Below the pieces are notes generated by a model, which was not told the DNA's origin, made no database searches, and saw only the letters and a program-made list of their open reading frames with translations. Of a stretch of 64,000 nt of DNA, positions 1-9,009 are shown in pieces. The position numbers were made by a program, and so were the translations under genes. The stretch spans positions 124,001-188,000 of the forward strand of contig CBDCSV010000006.1 in NCBI GenBank assembly GCA_965221855.1, given 5' to 3'. Positions within the stretch are counted from its first letter, which is position 1. Each line of letters opens with the position of its first letter. This DNA comes from JAJDXO01 sp965221855 (GTDB lineage Bacteria; Pseudomonadota; Alphaproteobacteria; Rhodospirillales; UBA2165).

Positions 1-394
1 GTCTGCGTGAGTTGCGTCCGAGGGTGAGAAATACCGTGTCCTCGGGAAATACCATGGCGTGATCGACCATCGGCGGCGTGAAGAACAGCTCGCCCTTGTT
101 CACCAGGACCATTTCCGGCTCCTGGCCGCTGCCGTGCGGGCGGTGGTAATACTCGATGGAGCCGCTGACCACATAACAGAAGTGCCAGTCGGACTTGTGA
201 TAATGATTGGCGCGAACGCTGCCCTTCTTGGAGGTGATCCAGACCGCGCTTTTCATCGCCAGGTCGACGAGCGGCACGATTTCCCCGCGGTCGTCCTCGA
301 ACTTCTCGGTGAGGGCGACGATGACCTCCTTGGGCCATGTCCGCACCTCCTCTTCGGTCAGGGGTTCGATGTCGGGATGATCGGGCCGGGTCAT
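1..394 (-). CDS. Cupin-fold sugar-modifying protein (partial, 3' end outside window)
   Basis: The gene starts at ATG 394 behind a GAGGAG ribosome site and runs off the left edge, so only about 131 residues are visible. A single cupin barrel is seen: a DDRGEIVPL strand, then HYHKSDWHF with the usual metal or substrate histidines, and GELFFTPPMVDHAMVF as the second cupin motif. Cupins of this size in glycan clusters are 3,4-ketoisomerases of nucleotide-linked 4-keto-6-deoxy sugars (FdtA type), 3,5-epimerases, or uncharacterised WxcM-like proteins. The neighbouring aminotransferase and acetyltransferase would fit an FdtA-FdtB-FdtC-like set making a 3-acetamido sugar, but that is inference from context. 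The missing C-terminus prevents a firmer call. Confidence 0.75.
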   Translation of the reverse strand, partial: MTRPDHPDIEPLTEEEVRTWPKEVIVALTEKFEDDRGEIVPLVDLAMKSAVWITSKKGSVRANHYHKSDWHFCYVVSGSIEYYHRPHGSGQEPEMVLVNKGELFFTPPMVDHAMVFPEDTVFLTLGRNSRR

Positions 395-457
395 ATGCAA
401 TCTCCTCGCGCCCTGGGCCGGGCACCGGTTGACGTGGCGGCAAAGGCCTGTTGGGAC

Positions 458-982
458 CTATTGCCGCCTGAGACGGCGGGAAAAATTCAGGTTGGCGGTC
501 TCGGTCTCCGGGTCGAGCGTTCGGACCAATGCGGCGGGGCTGCCGTGATAGATTCCCGGCTCGGTAATATCGCGGGTTACCACCGAACCGGCGCCAACCA
601 CGGCATGATCGCAGATATGAACCGGCAGGATCGTTGCGTTCGAGCCGATGCTGACCGTATTGCCGATGATCGTTTCCGCCCACAGTTCCGGCTGATTGAA
701 CGCCGGCTTGCCTGTATCGAACCAGTCGTTGATGAACATGACGCCGTGACCGATGAAACAGTCGTCGCCTATGGTGACCAACTCGCAGATGAAACAGTGC
801 GATTGCACCCGCGTCCGTTTCCCGATCGTGGCGTTGCGTTGGATTTCGACGAATGGCCCGATGAGGCTGTCGTCTCCAATTCGGCAGCCATAGAGATTCA
901 CCGGCCGGACCACGTTGACCCGATCGCCGAATTCGACATCGACAATGCCGATATCTCTGAAGTTTGCTTCCGCCACCGCCAT
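458..982 (-). CDS. Left-handed beta-helix sugar N-acetyltransferase
   Basis: This 174-residue protein is built almost entirely of hexapeptide repeats ([LIV]-G-x4), for example IGDDSLIGPFVEI, IGKRTRVQSHCFI and VSIGSNATILPVHI, ending with the SVVTRDI-PG-HGSPA loop typical of acetyl-CoA-dependent acetyltransferases. Closest known families are WbpD and FdtC, which N-acetylate a 3-amino group on a UDP- or dTDP-linked sugar. The position directly downstream of a DegT aminotransferase and a glycosyltransferase supports that reading: the aminotransferase would make the amino sugar and this enzyme would acetylate it. The exact acceptor sugar cannot be read from the sequence. Confidence 0.85.
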   Translation of the reverse strand: MAVAEANFRDIGIVDVEFGDRVNVVRPVNLYGCRIGDDSLIGPFVEIQRNATIGKRTRVQSHCFICELVTIGDDCFIGHGVMFINDWFDTGKPAFNQPELWAETIIGNTVSIGSNATILPVHICDHAVVGAGSVVTRDITEPGIYHGSPAALVRTLDPETETANLNFSRRLRRQ

Positions 983-1750
983 TTACCTTCGAATACCAAG
1001 ACCGATTAGGAATAGGGGATAAAGCATTTTCCACCACCCAATAACAGGAGTCATTTTTGTATAGCCGATTTCCTTTGGTGGATAGATTTTTGAGATCGGA
1101 ACCTCCGTGGTCCGGATTCCGTCGAGCATCAGCACCTTCATGATGAGGTACATTTCCAGCTGATAGTCCTTTAACCATGTTTGTTCCAGCCGTATGCGAG
1201 GATCCCGGAGGACGTTGGTGGCGATTGCCCGGTATCCGTTGGATGTCTCGGTGACCTTTGCGCCGGTGAGGAGCCGGACGATAAGCGGATGGACATACCT
1301 GGTTGCAAACACACGATACGCCGGCATGTCGTCGCCGAACGACCCCCCGGGCAGATACCTCGAACCCATGACAAACTCGAAATCTCCGGAACAGATCGGG
1401 TCGAGCAGCCGTGTAACCTCACGCGGGTCGTCTTTGTTGTTTCCCGCGATAACCACCGCGATATCGAAGCTCTCTTCTAGCGCCACGCGGTAGCCGCGTT
1501 TGATTGCCGTTCCGACGCCGAGCGGCTTGTCGTGGGAAATTACCCGCGCTCCGGCTGCCCGCGCCAGCGCCGCGGTATCGTCCGTGGAACCGTCATCGAC
1601 GACGAGAAATGTATCGACGATGTCGTAGGGAACCGCTTCCGCGACCTTCTCGATCTTTCCGGCTTCATCAAATGCCGGTGCGATGAGAATTATTCGTCGG
1701 CCCTTATAGATTGGCGTCTCCCGAAAAGCCTAAAATTGATCTGGAATCAT
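983..1750 (-). CDS. Family 2 glycosyltransferase (DPM1-like) with disrupted start
   Basis: The body of a polyprenol-phosphate-type GT2 is clear: IILIAPAFDEAGKI, then FLVVDDGSTDDT (nucleotide-sugar binding DDG) and AVVIAGNNKDDP, close in position to the DADxQ segment of this family. The end holds a hydrophobic stretch, MLYPLFLIGLGIRR. The reading frame is open from about 1729 to 983. The only well-placed ATG (1750, overlapping the end of the aminotransferase gene) is followed after six codons by an in-frame TAG at 1730-1732. No ATG, GTG or TTG occurs between that stop and the catalytic motif; the first GTG, at 1486, would delete the DDGS motif. Either translation starts at a rare codon such as ATC 1711 behind GGGAG, the amber codon is read through, or the gene is newly broken or mis-sequenced. 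Confidence 0.7.
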
Positions 1751-1752
1751 GA

Positions 1753-2856
1753 TCAGTTTGAAGAAATGAACCGTGCCAGCGTCGCGACAACGGATTCCAT
1801 CTGCTGTCGCTGCAGTTCCGCGTACATGGGGAGAGAGAGTATCCGCTTGACGGCCCGGCTGGCCGCCGGAAAATCATCGTCCGTATAGCCGAGGTCTTCG
1901 TAACAGGGCTGAGAGTGAATAAGTGACGGGTAGTGGACTTGGGCCATCACGCCTTGTGACCGGAGATATTCGAGACACCTGTCCCGGTCGTCGACTTCTA
2001 TGACATAAAGATGGTAGACGGCGCTGGCCCGAGCGTCCTCCGACGGCCGGTTCACGGGCAAGTCCGAAAGAAGGTCATTGTAAATTCCGGCGTTCCGCCG
2101 CCGTTTGCCGGTCCAATCCCGGAGGTGCTCCAGCTTGACGTTGAGTATGGCGGCCTGAACGGTATCCAGGCGGGAATTGAAGCCGATGTCGGCGTGGTGA
2201 TAACGGGTATCCTGGCCGTAGTCCGCCAACTGGCGAATCTTTCGCGCCAGCGTGTCGTTATTGGTTACGATCGCGCCGCCATCGCCCATGGCGCCGAGAT
2301 TCTTCGATGGATAGAAGCTATAGCAGGCGACATCGCCGAACGTGCCCGTCTGCTGCCCGTCAATTTCCGCAAGCGGCGCCTGGGCCACATCTTCGATGAT
2401 GTGAATTCCGCGCGAACCGCAAAGCTGGACAATCTCCGGCATCGGGGCGGGATGACCAAAAAGGTGGACCGGAATGACAGCCTTGGTGCGTGGCGTTATC
2501 GCGCGCTCCAACGAGTTCAGGTCCATCTGATAGGTCGCGGGGTCGATATCGACTAGGACTAGCCGGGCGCCGGCCAACGTGGCGGCAAACGCCGTCGATA
2601 TCCACGTATTGTCGACGGTAATGACTTCGTCCTCCGGACCAAGATCAAGGGCGCGGACCGCTAAATTGAGAGCGTCGGTGCCGGAACCCACGCCGAGCGC
2701 GTGGGAAACTCCAATCATCTCGGCAAAGGCCGACTCGAACCGTTCCAGCGCTTCGCCGCGGATGAACGCGGATTTGGTCACGGTTTCGCCGATGGCGGCA
2801 TCGATTTCCTCTTTGAGGGCCGCATGCTGCCGGGCGAGATCGACCAACGGAATCAT
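1753..2856 (-). CDS. DegT/DnrJ/EryC1/StrS family sugar aminotransferase
   Basis: A 367-residue PLP enzyme that transfers an amino group from glutamate to a keto sugar attached to a nucleotide. The PLP lysine is K185 in YPSKNLGAMGDGG, the aspartate that holds the pyridine nitrogen lies in IIEDVAQAPLA (155-163), and the phosphate-binding GSGTDAL loop is at 58-64. Length and order of motifs are normal for FdtB, WbpE or QdtB-type 3-aminotransferases. Its start codon overlaps the end of the methyltransferase remnant upstream (ATGA), so the two were once translationally coupled. Together with the acetyltransferase and cupin downstream it would make an acetamido sugar for the glycan. The nucleotide and sugar are not determined by sequence. 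Confidence 0.9.
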   Translation of the reverse strand: MIPLVDLARQHAALKEEIDAAIGETVTKSAFIRGEALERFESAFAEMIGVSHALGVGSGTDALNLAVRALDLGPEDEVITVDNTWISTAFAATLAGARLVLVDIDPATYQMDLNSLERAITPRTKAVIPVHLFGHPAPMPEIVQLCGSRGIHIIEDVAQAPLAEIDGQQTGTFGDVACYSFYPSKNLGAMGDGGAIVTNNDTLARKIRQLADYGQDTRYHHADIGFNSRLDTVQAAILNVKLEHLRDWTGKRRRNAGIYNDLLSDLPVNRPSEDARASAVYHLYVIEVDDRDRCLEYLRSQGVMAQVHYPSLIHSQPCYEDLGYTDDDFPAASRAVKRILSLPMYAELQRQQMESVVATLARFISSN

Positions 2857-3116
2857 GAACGCCGACTCCGCATCAGTGTCGAAAACATAACGCCGATGAT
2901 TCCGAATAGGTGGTGAGCACGAATATTCTTTCCATCCTTGTAGGTACGGCCGAATTCCTGGTCAAGTTTGCTGAAAAGAAACTCCATGGCCGGGATGAAA
3001 AGCAACAGCTTCCCGCCGGGCTGGATCTGTTCGAATATCCAGCTCTGGTAGCGGGGAGCGGCCGCAAGGGTTTCGAGAGCCGAGCCGCCATAAATTTCGT
3101 CCGGGGACTCGGACAT
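2853..3116 (-). pseudogene. SAM methyltransferase remnant with internal deletion
   Basis: An 87-codon open frame begins with the amino-terminal segment common to small SAM methyltransferases of glycan clusters (IYGGSALETLAAAPRY then WIFEQI). It jumps directly to the strand-5 region QPGGKLLLFIPAMEFLFSKL. The whole SAM-binding core that should lie between (VLEVGxGxG through the LEHI motif, about 80 residues) is absent, and the normal C-terminal domain is replaced by a short unrelated tail. The frame is still open and its stop still overlaps the ATG of the aminotransferase gene. It cannot bind SAM as it stands. I read it as an in-frame deletion derivative; a retained role as a coupling leader is possible but unproven. 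Confidence 0.6.
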
Positions 3117-3186
3117 TTCAGCGGACTCCGGCCGGCGTATTGATCGGTGGCCCAAAAGGCTGCGTCCGGAATTTCCTTTCAAGGGC

Positions 3187-5097
3187 CTAAGCAAGTTCGC
3201 AGGTATCTTCGGTCAGTTCGAGTACGACAAGAGTTTGGCGCGCCTGGACCATACCCAGGGATCGCGAGCGGATGCTGTCCGCTCCAATTCTTGCGACGGG
3301 TGTGGCGCAGCGGGCGGAAACGAGCCGAGGCCACATCGCGAGGCCGCGGGCCGCCGGCGCATCCGTCACATGAGAACGTTCCCCCACCAGCGCGTGGCTT
3401 ATGCGCTGTTCCCGCATTTGCCGGAACAGGCGGGCTGGGTCGGCGGCGGTCCGCGACGTATCGATCCGCGGTTCGACGTCCGGGTGCGCGTAGAACACCG
3501 GCTTCTCGATCAGGTAGATGAGCTGTCGAAACTGGACAAGAACCCGGTCGCCTGGACCAAGGTTCGTATTGATCCAATCCACCGGCGCGTACATCGACAC
3601 GTTTCTCTCCAGGAAGGCTTGGCGGGATTCACCCGAGACGTGGTGCCGAAGATAATTCACCGAGAAAACGCTCTGTCCCGCGAATTGAATGACCAGCGTT
3701 GCCGCCGCCGCCAGGGCCAACGGCCGGATTTGCCGGGTGGCGGCGGCCCAGCGATGCGCGGCGGCCGCCATGCACAGGACGAGCAGCGGATAGACGGGCA
3801 GGAGATGCCGAACGCGCTGCGACGGCCCGAGAAAGAACCACAACAGGTAGAAAACAACCGCAATCAGGGCAGCGCTTATGATTGGACTATTCGGGATGCG
3901 ATGACGAAACCGCCAAGCGCCAATCGCCGCCATTGGCGCGATAAACAAGAGGAAGGGACCGAATCCGGTCCGCGACGCCTCGAACGTGTTGTTGCCGGAC
4001 AGCATGGCGTAGAACGGATAGCCGAAGAGCCACAGGATATTGCCGGGAACGGCGATATCGTTCGCGAACATCGAGGACACGGCATTGGCGTGCGTCGTGT
4101 CCCATGCTACGCCGTCCCGGTATTCGACGAGACCGAACAGCATCGGGTAGACCGGGTCGCCGGTGTGGATCCAATTCCATAGGTACCATTGCCCGCCGGC
4201 CAGCACGCCAACGGCGGCGGCGAGCAACAACCGCCGGAACCGTCTCTCCACCAACAGCACGGCCGGCGCGACCGAGGCCGCGAGCAGCAGGCCCGTATAC
4301 TTGCTGCCCATCAGAAATCCGGCCGCAAGCCCAATGGCTATCGCATGCCCGGGGTCGAACCGGTCCCAACCATCCACGATTATCATGACGCAAAAGAGCA
4401 CGAACAGGCTCATCCGCACCTCAATTTGCCCGCCGCCCGCGCCGTAAAGCACGGCCGGCGTCGTCAACAGGATCAGGGCCGAGACGAGCGACCAGCGGCG
4501 GCCGATGAAGCGGCGGCAAATCAGATAGAGAGCCGCCGGCGCCGTCCAGCCGGTAACCATCGTCCACAGGGTCAGCGCGGTCTCGCCCCCCAAGGCCAGG
4601 GCGGGGATATAGGTCATCTGAATAAGCAGCGGAATCGAGCCGTCCACGGCGCGAGGGACGAAGAACAAGCCGCCTTCGGACAGAAACGCCTTTGGCAAGG
4701 CGAAATGGTAGGCAAGGGTATCCGCATCGGCCGGCGGCGACAGGCCCTCCAATAGGTCGAGACTCATCGCAGCCGCGATCAAGGCGACGACCGTCCATTC
4801 GATGGCGTCGAGCGCTTGCCGCGGGGCGCCATCCGCCTCGCGGACCGGAACCCGGATCGCGGCGGCCAATCCAAGCGCGCCCATTCCAAGCAGGACCGCC
4901 AGGGGCAATCCCTGGAGCATCTTCGCCGCGCCGAGGCAGAAAACCAGCCAGCCAAGCAGTCCGAAGCCGCATACGAACGACCAGAGAACGAACGCCGCCC
5001 TGCCGGAACGCCGGGCGACACCCAGGGGCGCGAGCGTGGCCGCCCCGAGGCCGGTGCAGGCGGCGATCATCGAAAGGGTGACGAAAATCGCCGTCAT
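3187..5097 (-). CDS. Polytopic membrane glycosyltransferase (GT-C / ArnT-PMT type)
   Basis: Starting at ATG 5097, which overlaps the stop of the upstream GT2 gene, this gives 636 residues with about ten to twelve hydrophobic spans (for example TLSMIAACTGLGAATLAPL, ALSTLWTMVTG-like and VVFYLLWFFLGPSQRVRHLL regions). The first large loop carries LSPPADADTLAYHFALPKAF, the position where GT-C enzymes place their catalytic acidic residue and where a YH/D pair follows. A soluble C-terminal domain of about 150 residues ends the protein. GT-C enzymes use polyprenyl-phosphate sugars on the outer face of the inner membrane. It sits in an operon with a GT2 upstream that could make or extend the lipid-linked substrate. 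Specific sugar unknown. Confidence 0.75.
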   Translation of the reverse strand: MTAIFVTLSMIAACTGLGAATLAPLGVARRSGRAAFVLWSFVCGFGLLGWLVFCLGAAKMLQGLPLAVLLGMGALGLAAAIRVPVREADGAPRQALDAIEWTVVALIAAAMSLDLLEGLSPPADADTLAYHFALPKAFLSEGGLFFVPRAVDGSIPLLIQMTYIPALALGGETALTLWTMVTGWTAPAALYLICRRFIGRRWSLVSALILLTTPAVLYGAGGGQIEVRMSLFVLFCVMIIVDGWDRFDPGHAIAIGLAAGFLMGSKYTGLLLAASVAPAVLLVERRFRRLLLAAAVGVLAGGQWYLWNWIHTGDPVYPMLFGLVEYRDGVAWDTTHANAVSSMFANDIAVPGNILWLFGYPFYAMLSGNNTFEASRTGFGPFLLFIAPMAAIGAWRFRHRIPNSPIISAALIAVVFYLLWFFLGPSQRVRHLLPVYPLLVLCMAAAAHRWAAATRQIRPLALAAAATLVIQFAGQSVFSVNYLRHHVSGESRQAFLERNVSMYAPVDWINTNLGPGDRVLVQFRQLIYLIEKPVFYAHPDVEPRIDTSRTAADPARLFRQMREQRISHALVGERSHVTDAPAARGLAMWPRLVSARCATPVARIGADSIRSRSLGMVQARQTLVVLELTEDTCELA

Positions 5098-6140
5098 GGC
5101 GACCCCATTGTCGTGACCAGCCTGTACAGCGGGTGAATCAGGCCGCGGAACTGATACCCGTAGGCGACCACGGCGACCATGAGCCACAACCAGAGAGCAA
5201 ATTCGAGCGATCGGCGATTTGTGCCGGGTGCACCGGGCGGCTCGGTGACGAGCGTCAGCCTTGCCAGGGCGATTGGAAACCCCACTGCGGTCCGAAGAAG
5301 CCCCATCCAGTTCGACTTCCGCAGGTGCGCGTCCATCGCTTCCTTATGGACCGCGGCGATCCGGTACCACAGTGTCACGAGGGGAAAGGCACTATGGGGC
5401 GCAACGCTGGGGTAATGGCGCCGGGCGACGACAAGGCAGCAGGCCAGGCGCCGGTCCGTATGGCTGGTGATGCCCGATGTCGAGACATGGTAGCGGACCA
5501 GGGGTTCGTCGAAGACGGCGTAGGTAACATCGTTTTCCGCCAGCAGCCGGAGCCACAGTTCGAAATCCTGGGCATTTCGAAGGGTCGTGTCGAACCCGCC
5601 GGCCCGCGTCAATGATTGCCGCCGCGCAACGACCGTGCTTGTCGCGATATAGCCGCGTTTGTAAAGCGAGACATAAGGGTTTTCGCCGCCCCGAAAATGC
5701 CTGGCGCAGGAGACGACCTGCTCGTTGTCCCCGTCCACCCGGACGTAATCGTGGGCCACCAAATCCAGATCGCCCTGGGCCAGCCGCCCCATGCTGCGTT
5801 CCAGCTTGCCGGGCATCCATTCGTCGTCGGCGTCCAGGAAGGCGACGAATTCGCCCGTGGCGCCGGAAAGACCGCGGTTGCGGGCGGCGCCCGCGCCGGC
5901 CCGGGGTTGGCCGACGACCGCTATCTTGATGTCTGTCAGCGCTCTCGATGTTTCCTCAGCGGCGGCGGCGGTGTCCGGATCATCGCCATCGTTTACGACG
6001 ATGATTTCCTTGGGTTGAACCGTCCCGGCGGCGACGCTGCGTATCGCCCGCCCGACGGTGCCGGCGGCGCGGTACGCCGGGATCACGACACTTACGTCCA
6101 CGGAGCGGGCCTTGCCGGACGGGGAGGGTGCCGGGCTCAT
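5094..6140 (-). CDS. Family 2 glycosyltransferase
   Basis: I place the start at ATG 6140, which overlaps the stop of the heparinase-like gene (ATGA); 348 residues. The GT-A fold is clear: VSVVIPAYR (17-24), IIVVNDGDDPD (46-56), and the metal-binding FLDADDEWMPGK (101-112). A single hydrophobic segment near the C-terminus (ALWLWLMVAVVAYGYQF) probably anchors it to the inner membrane. It likely adds one sugar to the growing glycan on its lipid carrier. The overlap with both neighbours indicates coupled translation. Longer upstream extension is possible but lacks family similarity and would lie inside the previous gene. Confidence 0.88.
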   Translation of the reverse strand: MSPAPSPSGKARSVDVSVVIPAYRAAGTVGRAIRSVAAGTVQPKEIIVVNDGDDPDTAAAAEETSRALTDIKIAVVGQPRAGAGAARNRGLSGATGEFVAFLDADDEWMPGKLERSMGRLAQGDLDLVAHDYVRVDGDNEQVVSCARHFRGGENPYVSLYKRGYIATSTVVARRQSLTRAGGFDTTLRNAQDFELWLRLLAENDVTYAVFDEPLVRYHVSTSGITSHTDRRLACCLVVARRHYPSVAPHSAFPLVTLWYRIAAVHKEAMDAHLRKSNWMGLLRTAVGFPIALARLTLVTEPPGAPGTNRRSLEFALWLWLMVAVVAYGYQFRGLIHPLYRLVTTMGSP

Positions 6141-7801
6141 ACGGCTTGGACCCGTATCTCGCCCCGCCACGGAAGCGCCGCCGTCTCTTCGATGACGATT
6201 TGAGACATCGGCGTCCCCCGGCCATAGGCGTGCCATCTTGTGATGGTATCGAGAGAAACGTCGCCCGGCGTGCTGACGGACCAATTTCCCGCGGAAGACG
6301 ACAGCCTGATCCCATTGCCGGCGAGTTCCGCCGCCAACGGCGTGGCGATTCGGCGGGTGATCTTGTGTCTGCCCGAACCCTCGACGGTATCGGCGATCAC
6401 GAGATCTGGTCCGGCAAACCGCCAATGCCGCTCCACGGCGCCCAGACCGCGCCGCCGCTTGAATCCTTCGAACCGCAGGCTGACGCTGTCGGCCGTCTTG
6501 GAAATCACCGGCGGCCCTCCGCAAACGTCCCGGCGAAATTCCTCCGAATAGTAGGGCTTGTTGGGGGGGTAGGCGTCGAGGCCGTCGATGCCGAGGCCAT
6601 TGTGCGCCGCGCCCGACCGGTAATGGGCGGCTTCTCCCGTTTCGCCGTATCGGCCCCGGCCCGGGTCGACGAATATGGGTTCATCGCCGAAATGCAGTTC
6701 GAACGATCCGCAGTCGTTGTGACCGTGTCCGGGCATGGGCGGCCATCCGTCGGGCGGCACGTACCAGAGGCCGGTCCACGAGCCGCCGGCAAACCGGAGC
6801 CAGCCGTCGGCGGCCATCCGATCCAATATGTCCGGCGGCGCGGGCGGCCGGCCGGGGAGCGCCGCCATCAGGTCCGAAGGCGGACAATCGGGTGAAATGT
6901 CCCCGATCAACGGCAGACCGCCGGGAAGAACGAGTGCCGCGGCGGCTCGCAGCGATTTTTCGGCAATCGCCGAGAGGCCGGCCGCCTCCGGGCGGTTTCG
7001 GGCGGCGGCGGCGGCGGCGACTTGAAAATAGTTGCGGGCCAGGAGCAGATGGTAGTGGCTGGACCCTTCCCGCAGGACCCCTGACGGCATGAACACCCGC
7101 TCCGCTTCCTTCAAGAGTATGATGCGGCCGGCCTCCCGAGCCTCGGCGAGACCGAGTTCGAGCCCCAGCAGATACAGTCCGCGGCCGTTGTTCGCCAGAT
7201 GGTTGGATGTGTTGTGCCGGCCGAAATATTCGAGCGCGTTGCCGATCTGCGCGGCATGATCCGCGAGCAGGTCCAGGGTGTCCGCCAGGGGCGCCGGGAG
7301 GCCGCGGGCCCGGCCGAACTCCAGCAGATTCACGGCGCGCTCCGCCGCAGTATAGGGATGCCGGATCCAAGGATCGCCCGAACGCCGGATGAACTCCCGC
7401 CATACGCCGAATATGGCGCTCACCCAAGCCGGGTCCAGGTTCTCCGCCAAGGGCAGCCAGGAGAAACGGTGCAAAGCCAAATGATCTTCCAGATCGGGAA
7501 ATCGGCGTTCGAAAAGCTGTTTCTCGTCGCCCGGTTCAAGATCGATGGTCCGGCTTGCCAAACGGAGCTTCAATGCCGCCGTCGGAACGGCCGGCGGCAA
7601 TTCCGGGAATGGCGGTGAGGGGTCGGGAGACTCCGTGCGAATCGGGAGGCGGTCCGTCAGATAGGGCGGTTGGTGAGGTGTGTAGCCGGGGGCGCCCGGC
7701 GTAAGCCGCAAGGCCCGCCTGACCAGCCATCGCCGCAGCACCGGGTCTGTCCCGATCTGGCGTGCCCGCCGGACGAGGGTCTCGGCTGCGGAGTTCAACA
7801 T
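6137..7801 (-). CDS. Heparinase II/III-like polysaccharide lyase family protein
   Basis: A 554-residue protein with an alpha/alpha toroid N-terminal half (for example HRFSWLPLAENLDPAWV and NTSNHLANNGRGLYLLGLEL around 197-216, FMPSGVLREGSSHYHLLLARNYF around 237-259) and a beta-sandwich C-terminal half starting near PGHGHNDCGSFELHFG (about 365-380) with IFVDPGRGRYG. These match heparinase II/III proteins commonly encoded in O-antigen and exopolysaccharide clusters, where some are thought to trim or control chain length of uronic-acid-containing polymers. No cleavable signal peptide is apparent at the N-terminus, which is odd for a lyase acting in the periplasm. The substrate is unknown; a uronic acid in the glycan is an inference. 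Confidence 0.85.
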   Translation of the reverse strand: MLNSAAETLVRRARQIGTDPVLRRWLVRRALRLTPGAPGYTPHQPPYLTDRLPIRTESPDPSPPFPELPPAVPTAALKLRLASRTIDLEPGDEKQLFERRFPDLEDHLALHRFSWLPLAENLDPAWVSAIFGVWREFIRRSGDPWIRHPYTAAERAVNLLEFGRARGLPAPLADTLDLLADHAAQIGNALEYFGRHNTSNHLANNGRGLYLLGLELGLAEAREAGRIILLKEAERVFMPSGVLREGSSHYHLLLARNYFQVAAAAAARNRPEAAGLSAIAEKSLRAAAALVLPGGLPLIGDISPDCPPSDLMAALPGRPPAPPDILDRMAADGWLRFAGGSWTGLWYVPPDGWPPMPGHGHNDCGSFELHFGDEPIFVDPGRGRYGETGEAAHYRSGAAHNGLGIDGLDAYPPNKPYYSEEFRRDVCGGPPVISKTADSVSLRFEGFKRRRGLGAVERHWRFAGPDLVIADTVEGSGRHKITRRIATPLAAELAGNGIRLSSSAGNWSVSTPGDVSLDTITRWHAYGRGTPMSQIVIEETAALPWRGEIRVQAV

Positions 7802-7943
7802 CCTGAGTGGCCGATGCTGTCTTGAATCACCGCGGCGATGTGCTTGGTGACCGTGAACAATTGCAATTGGACCGGGCCGGTGGGCTTAACTTCGAGCAGG
7901 GCGATCATCGTCGCCGAACTGTAACGCCGCCTTTCGAACTAGA

Positions 7944-8999
7944 TCAGCCTGGCAAGGCTGCATCGTCGGTCAAATTCCAGCGCCGTTTCCACTCGCCGTC
8001 CGCACAGTAGATTCGGCTCACCAGTTTCATGGTTTCCCAGGCGTCGTGCGACGTTCCGAACTTCATCGGAGCATCGTTCAGCACGGCATCGGCAAAGTCG
8101 GATATTTCCGCCGCCCAGGACGGGTCGGCATCATAGGCGGTGGTTATGCCTTCGGGGTCCCCTCGATCGGCCGGGGTCTTGTTGAAGACGGTCAGGGTTT
8201 CGGCGCCGTAGCTCTTGGAGCTTGTCAGGAGGCCGGACAGGATGATCGCGCCGTGCTCCAGGGCGATCTCCAGGCTGAATCTGTGCTGCCATTGGGTGGC
8301 CGAGGAGTGCAGCATGGCGACCACGCCGTCACCCGTGCGCAGCAGCGCATAGGCATTGTCCTCGACATCGTGGCCCCAGTGATCGTTCGAAACGAAGCTT
8401 TTGACGTCCACGAACTCCCCGGCGAACAACCGCAGCAGGTCGACCATGTGAATGCCCTGGTCGAGCAAAATGCCGCCGCCCGCGATTGCTCTCTGCGTGC
8501 GCCAATCGGTTTCAAAATTGATTATTTTGGATTTCCCGTAGACGCCCCGCAGGTTGATGATCCTGCCGAGGTCATTGGACCTGACGAGTTCGAGGGCATC
8601 GCGTACCGAATCGTGATGGCGATGATTGAAGCCGTACATCAATTTTTGCCCGGGGCGGTTTCTCTCGACGGCAATGACCCGCGCGATATCTTCGAGGTCG
8701 CGGCCCGGCGGTTTCTCGCAGAACACGTTCAGACCGCGTTCCAGGCCGGCAATGGTCACTTCGGCCGCCATGTCGTTCGTCATGCAGACGAACAGGGCAT
8801 CGAGTTCCTTTTCCAGCAGCCGCCGGTAGTCCAAAAAGCAATCAAGGCCGTCACCCATCGTCTGCTCGCGCTCGAAGGTGCGGTCGCAGACGGCGACCGT
8901 CGTCAGGTCGGAATGAGCGTCTATGAACTTGCGCCGCCTTTTGCCGACCACGCCGAAGCCCGCGATGCCGACGCGTAATTTCCTGCTTCCGGAGTTCAA
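7944..8999 (-). CDS. Gfo/Idh/MocA family oxidoreductase (first copy)
   Basis: A 351-residue NAD(P)-dependent sugar oxidoreductase. The Rossmann fold is at the N-terminus (VGIAGFGVVGKRR), the CEKPPG loop that carries the catalytic lysine is present, and GGGILLDQGIHMVDLLRLF is the substrate-side helix with the conserved histidine. The start is TTG 8999, ten bases after the KdsB-like gene ends. No good Shine-Dalgarno is visible, so coupling with the upstream gene is likely. Members of this family oxidise or reduce a ring carbon of a free or nucleotide-linked sugar. With the second copy, the SDR and the isomerase it forms a set that builds an unusual sugar. A 142-base gap to the next gene follows. 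Confidence 0.88.
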   Translation of the reverse strand: MNSGSRKLRVGIAGFGVVGKRRRKFIDAHSDLTTVAVCDRTFEREQTMGDGLDCFLDYRRLLEKELDALFVCMTNDMAAEVTIAGLERGLNVFCEKPPGRDLEDIARVIAVERNRPGQKLMYGFNHRHHDSVRDALELVRSNDLGRIINLRGVYGKSKIINFETDWRTQRAIAGGGILLDQGIHMVDLLRLFAGEFVDVKSFVSNDHWGHDVEDNAYALLRTGDGVVAMLHSSATQWQHRFSLEIALEHGAIILSGLLTSSKSYGAETLTVFNKTPADRGDPEGITTAYDADPSWAAEISDFADAVLNDAPMKFGTSHDAWETMKLVSRIYCADGEWKRRWNLTDDAALPG

Positions 9000-9009
9000 T
9001 TGACGGGAC

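Noticed and set aside
3147..4755. Long plus-strand frames opposite the membrane glycosyltransferase gene
   Set aside because: They are shadow frames of GC-rich coding DNA on the other strand; translated residues are Arg/Gly/Pro-rich with no family similarity.
7802..7943. A 35-codon frame on the minus strand (ATG about 7906, ending TCAGGATGTTGA over the heparinase gene start)
   Set aside because: Too short, no recognisable family and no ribosome site. It may be a coupling leader, but I cannot support it as a gene.
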